Below, piece by piece: positions 33,691 through 44,330 of a stretch of DNA of 64,000 bases. The stretch's first letter is position 1; the number at the start of each line of letters is the position of its first letter. The notes below the pieces were generated by a model. The model was given only the letters and a program-made list of their open reading frames with translations, had not been told where the DNA came from and ran no database searches. Location of the stretch: assembly GCF_003570885.1 (NCBI RefSeq), contig NZ_QXJC01000001.1, positions 62,001 through 126,000 on the forward strand. Direction: 5' to 3'. Source of the DNA: Simplicispira hankyongi. GTDB lineage: Bacteria > Pseudomonadota > Gammaproteobacteria > Burkholderiales > Burkholderiaceae_C. Position numbers and translations under genes: made by a program.

Positions 33691-36012
33691 ATGAAAACAC
33701 TTCGCACACATACCCTTGGATTCCCCCGCATGGGCGCCCACCGCGAACTCAAATTCGCCCTTGAAAAACACTGGCGTGGCGAGATCGGCGAAGCCGCGCT
33801 GGAGCAGGTCGGCGCCGACTTGCGCCAGGCGCACTGGCAGGCCCAGGCTGACGCTGGCCTTGGCTTCGTGACCGTGGGCGATTTCGCCTACTACGACCAC
33901 GTGGCCAACCATATTCAACTGCTGGGCTGCGAGCCCACGCGTTTTGGCTTTGCCGGGACCGAGTCGGAGCTGTCGCGCTATTTTTCAATGGCGCGCGGCG
34001 TGACGGGTAAGGCGCAGCACAGTGGCTGCTGCGCGAGCCACGCGCACGGTTTTGCGCTGGAAATGACCAAGTGGTTCGACACCAACTACCACTACCTGGT
34101 GCCCGAATTTTCAAGTACCACGGAATTCAAGCTGGCGTCTACCCGCTTGTTTGACGAAGTGGCCGAGGCCCAGGCGCTGGGCCACCCTGTCAAGGCGGTG
34201 CTGCTCGGGCCGCTGAGTTTCTTGTACCTCGGCAAAGAGAAGGAGGCCGGGCTGGACCGCCTCTCACTGCTCGACGCCTTGCTGCCCGTGTACGAATACA
34301 TCCTCACCCGGCTCAAGCAGCAGGGCGTCACCTGGGTGCAGGTGGACGAGCCCATCCTGGGCCTCGACTTGCCCGCCGATTGGCGCAACGCCTTTGAGCG
34401 CAGCTATTGGCAACTGGCCCGCTCGGCGCCGCAGATTTTGCTGGCCACCTACTTCTCGCCGCTGGAAGACAACCTGCGTCTGGCCTGCCAACTGCCCGTG
34501 GCCGGCCTGCATGTGGATGCCGTGCGCGCCCCGCACGAACTGGTCGGCGTGGCCGACTGGCTGCCTGCGCACAAGGTGCTGTCGGTGGGCATCGTCGATG
34601 GCCGCAACATCTGGCGCACCGATGTCGATGCCGCGCTCAAGCGCCTGCGCCCCGTGGCCGACAAGCACCGGGGCGAGCTCTGGCTGGCGCCATCGTGCAG
34701 CCTGCTGCATGTGCCGTTCAGCCTGCAGGCAGAAACCTTGCTGGACGCAGAAATCCAATCGTGGATGGCCTTTGCCATTGAAAAGCTGGACGAACTGCTC
34801 GTGCTGAGCGCCGCCCTGGGCGGCGACACCGCATCGGTCACCGCCGAACTGCAAGCTGCTCGCCACGCCATTGCCGCCCGCCGCGCCAGCCCGCGGGTGC
34901 ACCGCGCGGACGTGGCCCTGCGCATCGCCCGGGCGGTGGATAGCGACGACAAGCGCCAGTCGGCGTTCCCCCAGCGCCAGCGCCTGCAGCGCGCACGCTT
35001 CGCCTTGCCGCCGCTGCCGACCACCACCATTGGTTCGTTCCCGCAGACGCCGGCCATTCGCGCCGCCCGCGCCGCCTTCAAGCGCGGCGCGCTGGGCGAG
35101 GCGGACTACCGCCAGAAGATGGAAGCGGAAATCACCCTGGCGGTGCGCGAGCAGGAAGCCCTCGGCATTGATGTGCTGGTGCACGGTGAAGCCGAGCGCA
35201 ACGACATGGTCGAGTACTTTGGCGAGCAGCTCGATGGCTTTGCGTTCACCGAAAACGGCTGGGTGCAGTCCTACGGCTCGCGCTGCGTCAAGCCCCCGGT
35301 GATCTACGGCGATGTGGCCCGCCCCCGCGCCATGACGGTGGCCTGGACGGCCTTTGCCCAAAGCCTCACCACCAAGCCCGTCAAAGGCATGCTGACCGGC
35401 CCCATCACCCTCCTGCAATGGTCTTTTGTGCGCGACGACCAGCCGCGCAGCGCCACCACCGAGCAAATCGCCTGGGCGATTCGCGACGAAGTGGTCGACC
35501 TGGAGAGCGCCGGCATCGGCATCGTGCAAATCGACGAGCCCGCCATTCGCGAAGGCCTGCCCCTGCGCCGCGCCGGCTGGAAGCCCTACCTGGCGCAGGC
35601 CACGCGGGCGTTTCGCATCAGCGCCTCGGGCGTGGCGGACGACACGCAGATCCACACCCACATGTGCTACTCGGAGTTCAACGACATCCTGTCCGAGATC
35701 GCCGCCATGGATGCCGACGTGATCACCATCGAAACCAGCCGCTCCGACATGGAACTGCTGCGCGGTTTTGGCGATTTCCAGTACCCGAACGAGATTGGCC
35801 CAGGCGTGTACGACATCCATTCACCTCGCGTGCCCACGCAGGACGAAATCCTTCGCCTGATGCGCAAAGCCGTGGCGGTGGTGCCGCGCGAGAACCTGTG
35901 GATCAACCCCGACTGCGGCCTCAAAACGCGCGGCTGGCCCGAGACGCGCGCGGCGCTGGCGAGCATGGTGGGTGCGGCCAAGGTGCTGCGGGAAGAACTC
36001 GCGGCAGGGTAA
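33691..36012 (+). CDS. metE: Cobalamin-independent methionine synthase
   Basis: The 773-residue two-barrel enzyme transfers a methyl group from methyltetrahydropteroyl-glutamate to homocysteine. The N-terminal domain begins [21 protein letters not shown]. The C-terminal catalytic domain has [40 protein letters not shown] and the zinc ligands in HMCYSEF and [14 protein letters not shown] 33691 matches known N-termini; the frame opens earlier. Divergent from metR. Confidence 0.97.
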   Translation: MKTLRTHTLGFPRMGAHRELKFALEKHWRGEIGEAALEQVGADLRQAHWQAQADAGLGFVTVGDFAYYDHVANHIQLLGCEPTRFGFAGTESELSRYFSMARGVTGKAQHSGCCASHAHGFALEMTKWFDTNYHYLVPEFSSTTEFKLASTRLFDEVAEAQALGHPVKAVLLGPLSFLYLGKEKEAGLDRLSLLDALLPVYEYILTRLKQQGVTWVQVDEPILGLDLPADWRNAFERSYWQLARSAPQILLATYFSPLEDNLRLACQLPVAGLHVDAVRAPHELVGVADWLPAHKVLSVGIVDGRNIWRTDVDAALKRLRPVADKHRGELWLAPSCSLLHVPFSLQAETLLDAEIQSWMAFAIEKLDELLVLSAALGGDTASVTAELQAARHAIAARRASPRVHRADVALRIARAVDSDDKRQSAFPQRQRLQRARFALPPLPTTTIGSFPQTPAIRAARAAFKRGALGEADYRQKMEAEITLAVREQEALGIDVLVHGEAERNDMVEYFGEQLDGFAFTENGWVQSYGSRCVKPPVIYGDVARPRAMTVAWTAFAQSLTTKPVKGMLTGPITLLQWSFVRDDQPRSATTEQIAWAIRDEVVDLESAGIGIVQIDEPAIREGLPLRRAGWKPYLAQATRAFRISASGVADDTQIHTHMCYSEFNDILSEIAAMDADVITIETSRSDMELLRGFGDFQYPNEIGPGVYDIHSPRVPTQDEILRLMRKAVAVVPRENLWINPDCGLKTRGWPETRAALASMVGAAKVLREELAAG

Positions 36013-36031
36013 GAGCTAAGAGCTAAGAGCT
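36011..36031 (+). repeat. Three tandem copies of AAGAGCT
   Basis: Three exact 7-bp units start at the last two bases of the metE stop codon. They lie between the convergent metE and ScfR-like genes. A short microsatellite of no known role. Confidence 0.6.
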
Positions 36032-36055
36032 TGTTCAAAGGGCCAAGCGGCCGGG

Positions 36056-37537
36056 TCAGCGCCGTATGCGGTGCACGCCTGTGGGCGCAGGGGGCGGGGC
36101 CATGGGGGCAGGCGGCGGTGCCTGCTCTACCGAATACGGGGAAAACCAGCTCTCGTTCTCGTTCACCCGCAGGGGCTGGCCGACGAACGGAAAGGCCCGC
36201 TGCGGGCAGGCGGTGCGCTCGCAGACCTTGCAGCCCATGCCGATAGGCGTGGCCGCGTTGGGGTCCTTCAGGTCCAGGCCTTTGGAGTACACGAGGCGCG
36301 GCGCGTACTGGATGTCGCAGCCCAGGGCAAGCGAAAACGTCTTGCGCGGCGAGCCATAGCCGCGCGCGCCATGCGAGACGCTGCGGGCGATCCAGAGGTA
36401 GGCCCGGCCGTCGGGCATGCTGGCCAGTTGCGGCAGCACGCGCCCCGGTTGCGAGAACGCCTCGTACACGTTCCACAGCGGGCAGGTGCCGCCGGTCTTG
36501 GAAAAGTGAAAGTGTGTCGCCGACTGGCGCTTGGAGATATTGCCCGACCGGTCCAATCGCATGAAGAAAAACGGCACCCCTGGTGCGCCCGGCCGCTGCA
36601 GCGTGCTCAGGCGGTGGCACACCGTCTCGAACCCTACGCCGAACTGCTGTGCCAGTTGGTCGATGTCGTAGCGCAAACTTTCTGCGGCCTGGAGAAACTT
36701 CGTATAGGGCAGCAGCAGGGCGCCCGCCACGTAGTTCGCCAGGCCGATGCGCGCCAGCATCTGGGCGGCAGGGTTGTCGAAGGCCGCTTCGTCGACCAGC
36801 GCCTGTATGGCGGCGTCCATGTCGAGCAGGGCGAGCTGTGTTGCCAGCTGAAACGCTTGCTGTCCGGCTTTGAGCGTGGGCGAGAGGTACAGCACGCCGC
36901 TGTGCGGGTCAAAGCGGCGCTGCTGCCCTGTCTGCTCACCATCCGACGGCACCACGCGCACGCCGTGCCGGGTCAGCAGGCGCTGCGTGAGCCAGTTGCC
37001 AAGCGTCTGGCCAGAGGCCTGTGCTTCCTGCGCCAGCGCTTCGGCTGCGGTATCGAGCCCGTGGAAGTAATTGCGGTAGACAAAGAAAAAGTCCTGCACC
37101 GCCTCGAACGAGGTGGACCGCACGCTGGTCATGGCATCGCGGCCATCGCCTAGTTCCAGCGACAGGGTTTCCATGCGTTGAATGGCTTCCATCTGTCGCC
37201 GGTGCAGCGCCAGGATGGCGCGGCCTACCTTGGGCAGTTTGCTGGCCAGCTCCTGGAGGTCGGGCAGGTCGATGGTCTCTTGCGCCGGGTTGTCGGCCAG
37301 CGCATCGCGCAGCTGCGCGACCAGCCGCGCCACCTCGTCTTCCGAGAACTGCTGGATGTCCACGCCCAGGGTGCGGTGGATCTTGAGCAGCACCGCCACG
37401 GTGAGCGGCCGCTGGTCCTGCTCGATCTGGTTGAGGTAGCTGGGCGACAGGCCCAGTGCATGTGCGAACGCCACCTGCGACATGCCGCGCTCGGCGCGCA
37501 GGCTGCGCAATCGCACCCCCATGAACGTCTTTGCCAT
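36056..37537 (-). CDS. XRE-type regulator of the ScfR/RamB/PrpR family (short-chain acyl-CoA metabolism)
   Basis: The 493-residue protein has an N-terminal XRE HTH ([37 protein letters not shown]), a central IrrE/ImmA-like domain without an intact HExxH, and a C-terminal DUF2083-type domain. Conserved cysteines there ([28 protein letters not shown]) correspond to the cluster/effector domain of mycobacterial PrpR/RamB. It faces prpC, so it almost certainly controls the methylcitrate genes in response to propionyl-CoA or a related acyl-CoA. The sigma-54 PrpR of enterobacteria is not used. The C-terminal 25 residues are Pro-rich. Confidence 0.9.
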   Translation of the reverse strand: MAKTFMGVRLRSLRAERGMSQVAFAHALGLSPSYLNQIEQDQRPLTVAVLLKIHRTLGVDIQQFSEDEVARLVAQLRDALADNPAQETIDLPDLQELASKLPKVGRAILALHRRQMEAIQRMETLSLELGDGRDAMTSVRSTSFEAVQDFFFVYRNYFHGLDTAAEALAQEAQASGQTLGNWLTQRLLTRHGVRVVPSDGEQTGQQRRFDPHSGVLYLSPTLKAGQQAFQLATQLALLDMDAAIQALVDEAAFDNPAAQMLARIGLANYVAGALLLPYTKFLQAAESLRYDIDQLAQQFGVGFETVCHRLSTLQRPGAPGVPFFFMRLDRSGNISKRQSATHFHFSKTGGTCPLWNVYEAFSQPGRVLPQLASMPDGRAYLWIARSVSHGARGYGSPRKTFSLALGCDIQYAPRLVYSKGLDLKDPNAATPIGMGCKVCERTACPQRAFPFVGQPLRVNENESWFSPYSVEQAPPPAPMAPPPAPTGVHRIRR

Positions 37538-37551
37538 TGCCGCCTTTCGGT

Positions 37552-37672
37552 ATTCGCAAAATTTGCAAAATTTCAGAATTCATTCGCAAAACATCGCCAA
37601 TTCAGTGATTTCATGGGCGATTAGTCTTGCGTACATTGCGAATTATGACCAATCCTGCAAACGCTTTGCAAG
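37552..37672. promoter_or_regulatory. Cluster of ATTYGCAAA sites between the ScfR-like gene and prpC
   Basis: ATTCGCAAA (37552-37560), ATTTGCAAA (37561-37569) and ATTCGCAAA (37582-37590) occur in direct orientation. The inverted form ATTGCGAAT (37635-37643) and CTTTGCAAG (37664-37672) lie nearer prpC. RamB/PrpR-type proteins recognise TTTGCAAA-like sequences, so these are likely operators. Confidence 0.65.
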
Positions 37673-37772
37673 CGACAAAAGTTGTCTCCCGCGGACATGC
37701 CCACGCCAGGGGCACCCCGTTGGTTGGGCCGGTCATTTCGATTCCCGCCGCTTATCTTTCCAAGGAAACCGC

Positions 37773-38930
37773 ATGACCGATCTCAGCCAACCCGCGGGCT
37801 TCAAGCCCAAGAAGTCCGTCGCCCTCTCGGGCGTAACGGCCGGCAACACCGCCTTGTGCACCGTGGGCCGCACCGGCAACGACCTGCACTACCGGGGCTA
37901 CGACATCCTCGACATGGCCGAGGCCTGCGATTTTGAAGAAATCGCCCACTTGCTGGTGCACGGCAAGCTGCCCACCGCTGCGGAGCTTCGGGCGTACAAG
38001 GCCAAGCTCGCATCCATGCGCGGCTTGCCCGCCAGCGTGAAACACGCGCTGGAGCACCTGCCTGCAAGCGCGCACCCGATGGACGTGATGCGCACGGGCG
38101 TGTCCACGCTGGGCTGCGTGCTGCCCGAGAAGGACGACCACAACCTGCCCGGCGCGCGCGACATTGCCGACCGGCTGATGGCCTCGCTTGGCTCCATGCT
38201 GCTCTACTGGTACCACTGGAGCACGCAGGGCAAGCGCATTGCCGTGGAGACGGACGACGACTCGATTGGTGGGCACTTCTTGCACCTGCTGCACGGCCGC
38301 ACGCCGCCCGATGCCTGGGTGCGTGCCATGCACACCTCGCTGAACCTGTACGCCGAGCACGAATTCAACGCCAGCACCTTCACCGCCCGGGTCATTGCCG
38401 GCACCGGCAGCGACATGTACTCGTCCATCGCCGGCGCCATTGGCGCCCTGCGCGGCCCCAAGCATGGCGGCGCCAACGAGGTGGCGTTCGAAACCCAGAA
38501 GCGGTACGACCATGCCGACGAAGCCGAGGCCGACATCCGCCGCCGTGTCGAGGCCAAGGAAGTGGTCATCGGCTTTGGCCACCCGGTCTATACCGTCAGC
38601 GACCCGCGCAACGTCGTCATCAAGGGCGTCGCCAAATCGCTCTCGGAAGCAGCGGGCTCGACCAAGATGTTTGATATTGCCGAGCGGCTGGAGAGCGTGA
38701 TGTGGGAGGTGAAAGCCATGTTCCCCAACCTCGACTGGTTCAGCGCCGTGAGCTACCACATGATGGGCGTGCCCACCGCCATGTTCACGCCGCTGTTCGT
38801 CATTGCGCGCACCAGCGGCTGGGCGGCGCACGTGATCGAGCAGCGCGTGGACAACAAGATCATCCGCCCCAGTGCCCACTACACCGGCCCCGAAGACCAG
38901 TGCTTCGTGCCGATTGCCGAACGCGTGTGA
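37773..38930 (+). CDS. prpC: 2-Methylcitrate synthase
   Basis: The 385-residue citrate synthase-family enzyme condenses propionyl-CoA with oxaloacetate. The N-terminus [33 protein letters not shown] is diagnostic of PrpC. Catalytic regions [14 protein letters not shown] and [14 protein letters not shown] are intact, and [29 protein letters not shown] follows. ATG 37773 has AAGGAA upstream. It starts the prpC-acnD-prpF series (25 bases to acnD). Confidence 0.96.
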   Translation: MTDLSQPAGFKPKKSVALSGVTAGNTALCTVGRTGNDLHYRGYDILDMAEACDFEEIAHLLVHGKLPTAAELRAYKAKLASMRGLPASVKHALEHLPASAHPMDVMRTGVSTLGCVLPEKDDHNLPGARDIADRLMASLGSMLLYWYHWSTQGKRIAVETDDDSIGGHFLHLLHGRTPPDAWVRAMHTSLNLYAEHEFNASTFTARVIAGTGSDMYSSIAGAIGALRGPKHGGANEVAFETQKRYDHADEAEADIRRRVEAKEVVIGFGHPVYTVSDPRNVVIKGVAKSLSEAAGSTKMFDIAERLESVMWEVKAMFPNLDWFSAVSYHMMGVPTAMFTPLFVIARTSGWAAHVIEQRVDNKIIRPSAHYTGPEDQCFVPIAERV

Positions 38931-38955
38931 GCCACCCACAGAACGAGCCTGCCCC

Positions 38956-41568
38956 ATGACAAGACCCCATCAACAACCGCTGCCCGGCACGGCCTTGCAG
39001 TACTTCGACGCACGCGCGGCCGTGGACGCCCTCCAGAGCGGCGCCTGGGCGCAGTTGCCCTACACCTCGCGCGTGCACGCCGAAAACATCGTGCGCAAGG
39101 CCGACCCTGCCACCGTCACCGACAGCCTCAAGCAACTGATAGAGCGCAAGCGTGAGCGCGACTTCCCCTGGTACCCCACGCGCGTGGTCTGCCACGACAT
39201 CCTGGGCCAAACGGCGCTGGTGGATTTGGCGGGCCTGCGCGACGCCATTGCGAAGGAGGGCGGCGACCCGGCGCAGGTGAACCCGGTGGTGCCGGTGCAG
39301 CTCATCGTGGACCACTCGCTGGCCGTGGAGTGCGGCGGGTTCGACCCCGATGCGTTTGAGAAGAACCGCAACATCGAAGACCGCCGGAACGTGGACCGCT
39401 TTCACTTCATCGAGTGGACGAGAAAAGCCTTTGCCAACATGCAGGTCATCCCCGCGGGGAACGGGATCATGCACCAGATCAACCTGGAAAAAATGTCGCC
39501 CGTGGTGCATGCCGTCGATGGCCTGGCTTACCCAGATACCTGCGTAGGCACCGACTCGCATACCCCGCACGTCGATGCGCTGGGCGTGATTGCCGTAGGT
39601 GTGGGGGGCTTGGAAGCCGAGAACGTGATGCTCGGCCGCCCTTCCATGATGCGGCTGCCCGAGATCATCGGCGTCGAGCTGACCGGCACGCGGCAACCTG
39701 GCATCACGGCCACCGATGTGGTGCTGGCGCTGACCGAGTTTTTGCGCCAATCCAAAGTGGTGGGCGCCTACCTGGAGTTCTACGGCGAAGGCGTGCCGGG
39801 CCTGACCATTGGCGACCGCGCCACCATCTCCAACATGGCGCCCGAATACGGCGCCACGGCCGCGCTGTTTGCCATCGACGCGCAAACGCTGGCCTACCTC
39901 ACGCTCACCGGCCGCAGCGCCGAGCAGGTGCAGTTGGTGGAGACCTACGCCAAGGCCGCCGGTCTGTGGGCCGACAGCTTGGATGGCGCCGTGTACGAGC
40001 GCGTGCTGCGCTTTGATGTGTCGGCCGTGGTGCGCAACCTGGCCGGCCCGTCCAACCCGCATGCCCGCGTGGCCACGGCCGACCTGGCGGCCAAGGGCAT
40101 TGCCGGCGCGTGGGCCATGCCCGAAGCAGGCGAGGGCACCCTGCCCGATGGCGCGGTGATCATCGCGGCCATTACCTCGTGCACCAACACCTCGAACCCG
40201 CGCAATGTGATCGCCGCCGGCCTGCTGGCACGCAACGCCAACCGCCTGGGCCTGGTGCGCCAGCCCTGGGTGAAATCATCGCTGGCGCCGGGCTCCAAGA
40301 CCGTGGAACTGTATTTGCAGGAAGCGGGCTTGCTCACCGAGCTGGAGCAGCTCGGCTTTGGCATCGTCGGCTTTGCCTGCACCACCTGCAACGGCATGAG
40401 CGGCGCGCTGGACCCCCAGATTCAGCAGGAGATCGTGGACCGCAAGCTGTTTACCGCCGCCGTGCTCTCAGGCAACCGCAATTTCGACGGCCGCATTCAC
40501 CCGTATGCCAAGCAAGCCTTCCTGGCGTCGCCGCCCTTGGTGGTGGCGTATGCGCTGGCGGGCACGGTGCGCTTTGACATCGAGAAAGACGTGCTCGGCG
40601 TGGTGAATGGGCAAGAGATTCGTCTGTGCGACATCTGGCCCAGCGATGAAGAGATCGACGCTATCGTGCGCAGTGCGGTCAAGCCCGACATGTTCCGTGC
40701 CGTGTACGGGCCCATGTTTGCCATCCGCAAGGACAACGGCGAAACCGTAAGCCCGCAATACGCCTGGCGCCCGCAGTCCACCTATATTCGCTGTCCGCCG
40801 TACTGGGACACCGAGGGCATTGGCGCACTGGCCGCGAACCCGCGCACGCTGGCCAACATGCGGCCGCTGGCCCTCCTGCCCGACAACATCACCACCGACC
40901 ACCTGTCGCCCTCGAACGCCATTTTGCGCAGCAGCGCTGCGGGCGAATACCTGCACGCCATGGGCTTGCCCGAGGAAGACTTCAATTCCTACGCCACGCA
41001 CCGCGGCGACCACCTCACCGCCATGCGCGCCACCTTCGCCAACCCCACGCTGAAAAACGAAATGGTGCGCGACGAGGAGGGCCACGTGCAGGCCGGTTCG
41101 CTGGCCCGCGTCGAGCCCGAAGGCCAGGTCATGCGCATGTGGGAGGCCATCGAAACCTACCTGGCGCGCCGCCAGCCGCTCATCATCGTGGCCGGCGCCG
41201 ACTACGGCCAAGGCTCGTCCCGCGACTGGGCCGCCAAGGGCGTTCGGCTGGCGGGCGTCGAAGCCATTGCGGCCGAGAGCTTCGAGCGCATCCACCGCAC
41301 CAACCTGATCGGCATGGGCGTGCTGCCGCTCGAATTTCTGCCCGGCACCACGCGCCTCACGCTGGCGCTCGACGGCACCGAAACCTACGCCGTGCAGGGC
41401 GAGTTGCAGCCCGGCGCGCAGGTCACGCTGGTCGTCACGCGCAAGAATGGCGACATGCTGCACGTGCCCATGACCTGCCGCCTGGACACGGCCGATGAAG
41501 TGGCGGTGTACGAAGCGGGCGGCGTGCTGCAGCGCTTTGCACAAGACTTTCTGGCGCGGAAACCATGA
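38956..41568 (+). CDS. acnD: Fe/S-dependent 2-methylisocitrate dehydratase AcnD
   Basis: The 870-residue aconitase-family enzyme of the methylcitrate cycle dehydrates 2-methylcitrate. 4Fe-4S ligands lie in ITSCTNTSNPRNV and FACTTCNGMSGAL. The swivel domain contains GADYGQGSSRDWAAKGVRL. IEDRRNVDRFHFIEWTRKAFANMQVIPAGNGIMHQINLE is typical of AcnD/AcnA. Position between prpC and prpF identifies it as AcnD, which needs PrpF. Repeats separate it from prpF. Confidence 0.95.
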   Translation: MTRPHQQPLPGTALQYFDARAAVDALQSGAWAQLPYTSRVHAENIVRKADPATVTDSLKQLIERKRERDFPWYPTRVVCHDILGQTALVDLAGLRDAIAKEGGDPAQVNPVVPVQLIVDHSLAVECGGFDPDAFEKNRNIEDRRNVDRFHFIEWTRKAFANMQVIPAGNGIMHQINLEKMSPVVHAVDGLAYPDTCVGTDSHTPHVDALGVIAVGVGGLEAENVMLGRPSMMRLPEIIGVELTGTRQPGITATDVVLALTEFLRQSKVVGAYLEFYGEGVPGLTIGDRATISNMAPEYGATAALFAIDAQTLAYLTLTGRSAEQVQLVETYAKAAGLWADSLDGAVYERVLRFDVSAVVRNLAGPSNPHARVATADLAAKGIAGAWAMPEAGEGTLPDGAVIIAAITSCTNTSNPRNVIAAGLLARNANRLGLVRQPWVKSSLAPGSKTVELYLQEAGLLTELEQLGFGIVGFACTTCNGMSGALDPQIQQEIVDRKLFTAAVLSGNRNFDGRIHPYAKQAFLASPPLVVAYALAGTVRFDIEKDVLGVVNGQEIRLCDIWPSDEEIDAIVRSAVKPDMFRAVYGPMFAIRKDNGETVSPQYAWRPQSTYIRCPPYWDTEGIGALAANPRTLANMRPLALLPDNITTDHLSPSNAILRSSAAGEYLHAMGLPEEDFNSYATHRGDHLTAMRATFANPTLKNEMVRDEEGHVQAGSLARVEPEGQVMRMWEAIETYLARRQPLIIVAGADYGQGSSRDWAAKGVRLAGVEAIAAESFERIHRTNLIGMGVLPLEFLPGTTRLTLALDGTETYAVQGELQPGAQVTLVVTRKNGDMLHVPMTCRLDTADEVAVYEAGGVLQRFAQDFLARKP

Positions 41569-41635
41569 GCCAAACGGTGCTGCCTGGCCCGCTGCTGCCC
41601 TGTGCCCAGGGATTGGCAGCACATGCGGCGCAGGC

Positions 41636-41687
41636 ATTGGGGTCAGACCACGATTTCGCGCAGCGAAACTCGTGTTCTGACCCCGAT
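41636..41687 (+). repeat. REP-like 52-bp hairpin B, copy 1
   Basis: ATTGGGGTCAGACCACGA, TTTCGC, gca, GCGAAACTCGTG and TCTGACCCCGAT fold into one long imperfect hairpin. It is the most diverged of four copies. It lies in the acnD-prpF gap. Confidence 0.8.
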
Positions 41688-41765
41688 CCCGGACCATGGC
41701 ACGCAGCCTCATTGACCGCGACATCCCGGCCCAGCCTCTGCCCGCAAAGTGCCCAGACATGAAAT

Positions 41766-41825
41766 TGAGTCAAATCGGCCTCTAGCGCTTATCCCATAAG
41801 CGCAAGCAGCTATCAAATCAATACA
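41766..41825 (-). repeat. Intergenic palindromic repeat A, copy 9 (reverse)
   Basis: Read on the minus strand: GATAGCTGCTTGCGCTTATG, GGATAAGCGCTAGAGGCC. A well-conserved copy directly ahead of prpF. Confidence 0.8.
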
Positions 41826-41856
41826 ACACCTCTTCGCCTGCCCAAAGCTCTCGCCC

Positions 41857-43077
41857 ATGACCACCTTCGCCCCCCAAATCAAAATCCCAGCCACCTATCT
41901 GCGCGGCGGCACCAGCAAGGGCGTGTTCTTTCGCCTGCAAGACCTGCCGGAGCCCGCCCAGCAACCCGGCCCGGCGCGCGATGCCCTGCTGCTGCGCGTG
42001 CTCGGCAGCCCCGACCCGTATGGCAAGCAGATCGACGGCCTCGGCAACGCCTCGTCCAGCACCAGCAAGGCCGTCATCCTCAGCAAGAGCACCCGTGCCG
42101 ACTACGATGTGGATTACCTGTTTGGCCAGGTCGCCATTGACAAGCCCTTTGTGGACTGGAGCGGCAACTGCGGCAACCTCTCCGCCGCCGTCGGCCCCTG
42201 CGCCATCCACATGGGGCTGATTGATGCCGCGCGCATTGCGAAAAACGGCGTGACCACCGTTCGCATCTGGCAAGCCAACATCGGCAAAACCATCGTCGCC
42301 CACGTGCCGATGACCGAGGGCCAGGTGCAGGAGACGGGCGACTTCGCGCTCGATGGCGTCACTTTCCCGGCCGCCGAAGTGGCGCTGGAATTCATGGACC
42401 CAGCGGACGAGGGCGGCGGCGAGGGCTGCGGCGCGATGTTCCCGACGGGCGCATTGGTGGACGTGCTCGATGTGCCCGGCGTGGGCCGCTTCCCCGCCAC
42501 GCTCATCAACGCCGGCATCCCCACCATTTTCCTGAACGCCCACGACCTGGGCTACACCGGCACCGAGCTGCAAGCCGCCATCAACGGCGACCCGCAGGCG
42601 CTCGCCCGGTTCGAGGCCATTCGCGCGCAGGGCGCCTTGCGCATGGGGCTGATCGAAAACCTGGGCGAAGCCGCCACGCGCCAGCACACGCCCAAGGTTG
42701 CTTTTGTCGCCCCGCCGGCCGACTACACGGCGTCCAGCGGCAACCCCGTCAAGGCCGGCGACATCGATCTGCTGGTGCGTGCCCTCTCCATGGGCCAACT
42801 GCACCACGCCATGATGGGCACCGCCGCCGTTGCCATTGGTGTCGCTGCCGCCATCCCCGGCACGCTGGTCAACCTGGCGGCTGGCGGTGAGGGCGGTAAG
42901 GATGGCGTACCACGCCAGTCCGTGCGTTTCGGCCACCCCTCGGGCACGCTGCGCGTGGGCGCCGAAGCCGCACAGGCGGGCGGCCAGTGGCAAGTCACCA
43001 AGGCGCTGATGAGCCGCAGCGCGCGGATTTTGATGGAGGGTTGGGTGCGGGTACCAGGGAATGTGGTGGAGGTTTAA
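41857..43077 (+). CDS. prpF: 2-Methylaconitate cis-trans isomerase PrpF
   Basis: The 406-residue diaminopimelate-epimerase-fold enzyme isomerises the product of AcnD. IKIPATYLRGGTSKGVFF, DGLGNASSSTSKAVI, DWSGNCGNLSAAVGPCAI (active-site Cys region) and QSVRFGHPSGTLRVG are family hallmarks. It follows acnD after 288 bases that hold one REP hairpin and one repeat A copy. Transcription through them is likely but unproven. Confidence 0.95.
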   Translation: MTTFAPQIKIPATYLRGGTSKGVFFRLQDLPEPAQQPGPARDALLLRVLGSPDPYGKQIDGLGNASSSTSKAVILSKSTRADYDVDYLFGQVAIDKPFVDWSGNCGNLSAAVGPCAIHMGLIDAARIAKNGVTTVRIWQANIGKTIVAHVPMTEGQVQETGDFALDGVTFPAAEVALEFMDPADEGGGEGCGAMFPTGALVDVLDVPGVGRFPATLINAGIPTIFLNAHDLGYTGTELQAAINGDPQALARFEAIRAQGALRMGLIENLGEAATRQHTPKVAFVAPPADYTASSGNPVKAGDIDLLVRALSMGQLHHAMMGTAAVAIGVAAAIPGTLVNLAAGGEGGKDGVPRQSVRFGHPSGTLRVGAEAAQAGGQWQVTKALMSRSARILMEGWVRVPGNVVEV

Positions 43078-43224
43078 CGAAAAACCCAACAGCCCCCACA
43101 GGGCAAGTGGCGTTTCGCTCGCCTGCACAGCACGGGCAAATCGCTCGAATCAGCGGGCGGTATGCGGCGCAGATCCCGCCGCGCGCCTGTGGCGACCAGC
43201 AGTCCACCCACTTGCTCAAACATT

Positions 43225-43442
43225 CATATTTGATAGCTATCAGCGCATATCCAGTAAGCGCTAGGGAGCCTCTGCACGAATCGTCGCGCCGTGTGCATCT
43301 GCGGCCTCGGGCGATCTGCAGCGTTGCAAATCCTCGCGATAGCTACGGCTATCGCTGCGGTTTGCGCCTTGCAGCTCATCCCGGGCCGCAGCGCCCGCTT
43401 GCCACGCGATTCGTGCAGAGGCTCCCTAGAGCCCATTTTTCT
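43225..43442 (+). repeat. Intergenic palindromic repeat A, copy 10, split by a MITE
   Basis: The left part (43225-43264) reads TTTGATAGCTATCAGCGC...TAAGCGCTAG. The right part (43426-43442) reads CTAGAGCCCATTTTT. Removing the 161-bp insertion and one CTAG restores a normal copy. The remainder of the 377-base gap between prpF and the lyase gene (43078-43224) shows nothing recognisable. Confidence 0.8.
43265..43425. mobile_element. 161-bp MITE with 19-bp terminal inverted repeats and CTAG target duplication
   Basis: Both ends carry the perfect 19-bp inverted repeat GGAGCCTCTGCACGAATCG. CTAG flanks each end (43261-43264 and 43426-43429). The interior has no open frame and no transposase, so it is non-autonomous. 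A CTAG (YTAR) duplication is typical of the IS5 group, so an IS5-type transposase elsewhere is the likely driver (inference). Confidence 0.88.
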
Positions 43443-43454
43443 TAAGGTAATGAC

Positions 43455-44318
43455 ATGAACACCAAACAACAACTCAAGGCCCTTGTCAACGCACGCCGGG
43501 GCATGCTGGTGCCCGGCGCATTCAACGCGCTCTCGGCCAAGGTCATTGAAGACCTTGGGTTCGAGGCGATCTATGTGACCGGCGCCGGCGTCACCAACAT
43601 GTGGTTCGGCCTGCCGGACCAGGGCTTCATGGGCCTGCATGAAATTGCCGAGCACACGGCGCGCATTCGCGATGCCGTCAGTCTGCCGCTGATCGTCGAC
43701 GCCGATACCGGCTTTGGCAACGCGCTGAACGTGCGCCACACCGTGCGCGTGCTCGAGCGCGCCGGGGCCGACTGCATCCAGTTCGAAGACCAGGTGGCGC
43801 CCAAGCGCTGCGGGCACTTTGCCGGCAAGGAGGTGATTTCGACCGAAGAGGCCGTGGCCAAAATCAAGGCGGCGGTGGATGCGCGCCAAGACAGCAACCT
43901 GCTGATTCTGGCGCGCACCGATGCCTGCGCGGTGCAGGGGTTCGAAGCCGCCGTCGAGCGCGCGCAGAAATTCAGCGAGGCGGGGGCGGACATTCTGTTT
44001 GTCGAGGCCGTTACCACGGCCGAGCACATTCGCACGCTGCCGCAGCGCCTTGAAAAGCCGCAACTCATGAACATGGTGATTGGCGGCAAGACACCCATCG
44101 TCGGTGCCGAGGAACTTGCGCAGATGGGCTACGGCATCGTGCTCTACGCCAACGCCGCGCTGCAGGGCGCCGTGATGGGCATGCAAAAGGCACTCACCGT
44201 GCTGCGCGATGAGCGCTCGGTGCGCGAAGACTCGGGCTTGGTGGCGCCGTTTGCCGAGCGCCAGCGGCTGGTGGGAAAGCCGGCGCTGGATGCGCTGGAG
44301 AAGCGCTACGCGGTTTGA
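43455..44318 (+). CDS. Isocitrate lyase/PEP mutase family protein, candidate methylisocitrate lyase
   Basis: The 287-residue TIM-barrel protein has VPGAFNALSAKVIEDLGFEAIYVTGAGV, DADTGFGNALNVRHTV, IQFEDQVAPKRCGHFAGKEV (catalytic KRCGH) and ILARTDACAVQGFEAAVERA. It belongs to the ICL/PEP-mutase superfamily, which includes methylisocitrate lyase, dimethylmalate lyase and oxaloacetate hydrolase. It differs at the N-terminus from classical PrpB, which I do not find in the window. Its place at the end of prpC-acnD-prpF suggests it cleaves 2-methylisocitrate to pyruvate and succinate, but another 2-methyl-malate-type substrate is possible. Confidence 0.85.
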   Translation: MNTKQQLKALVNARRGMLVPGAFNALSAKVIEDLGFEAIYVTGAGVTNMWFGLPDQGFMGLHEIAEHTARIRDAVSLPLIVDADTGFGNALNVRHTVRVLERAGADCIQFEDQVAPKRCGHFAGKEVISTEEAVAKIKAAVDARQDSNLLILARTDACAVQGFEAAVERAQKFSEAGADILFVEAVTTAEHIRTLPQRLEKPQLMNMVIGGKTPIVGAEELAQMGYGIVLYANAALQGAVMGMQKALTVLRDERSVREDSGLVAPFAERQRLVGKPALDALEKRYAV

Positions 44319-44330
44319 GGCTAGGGCGCT

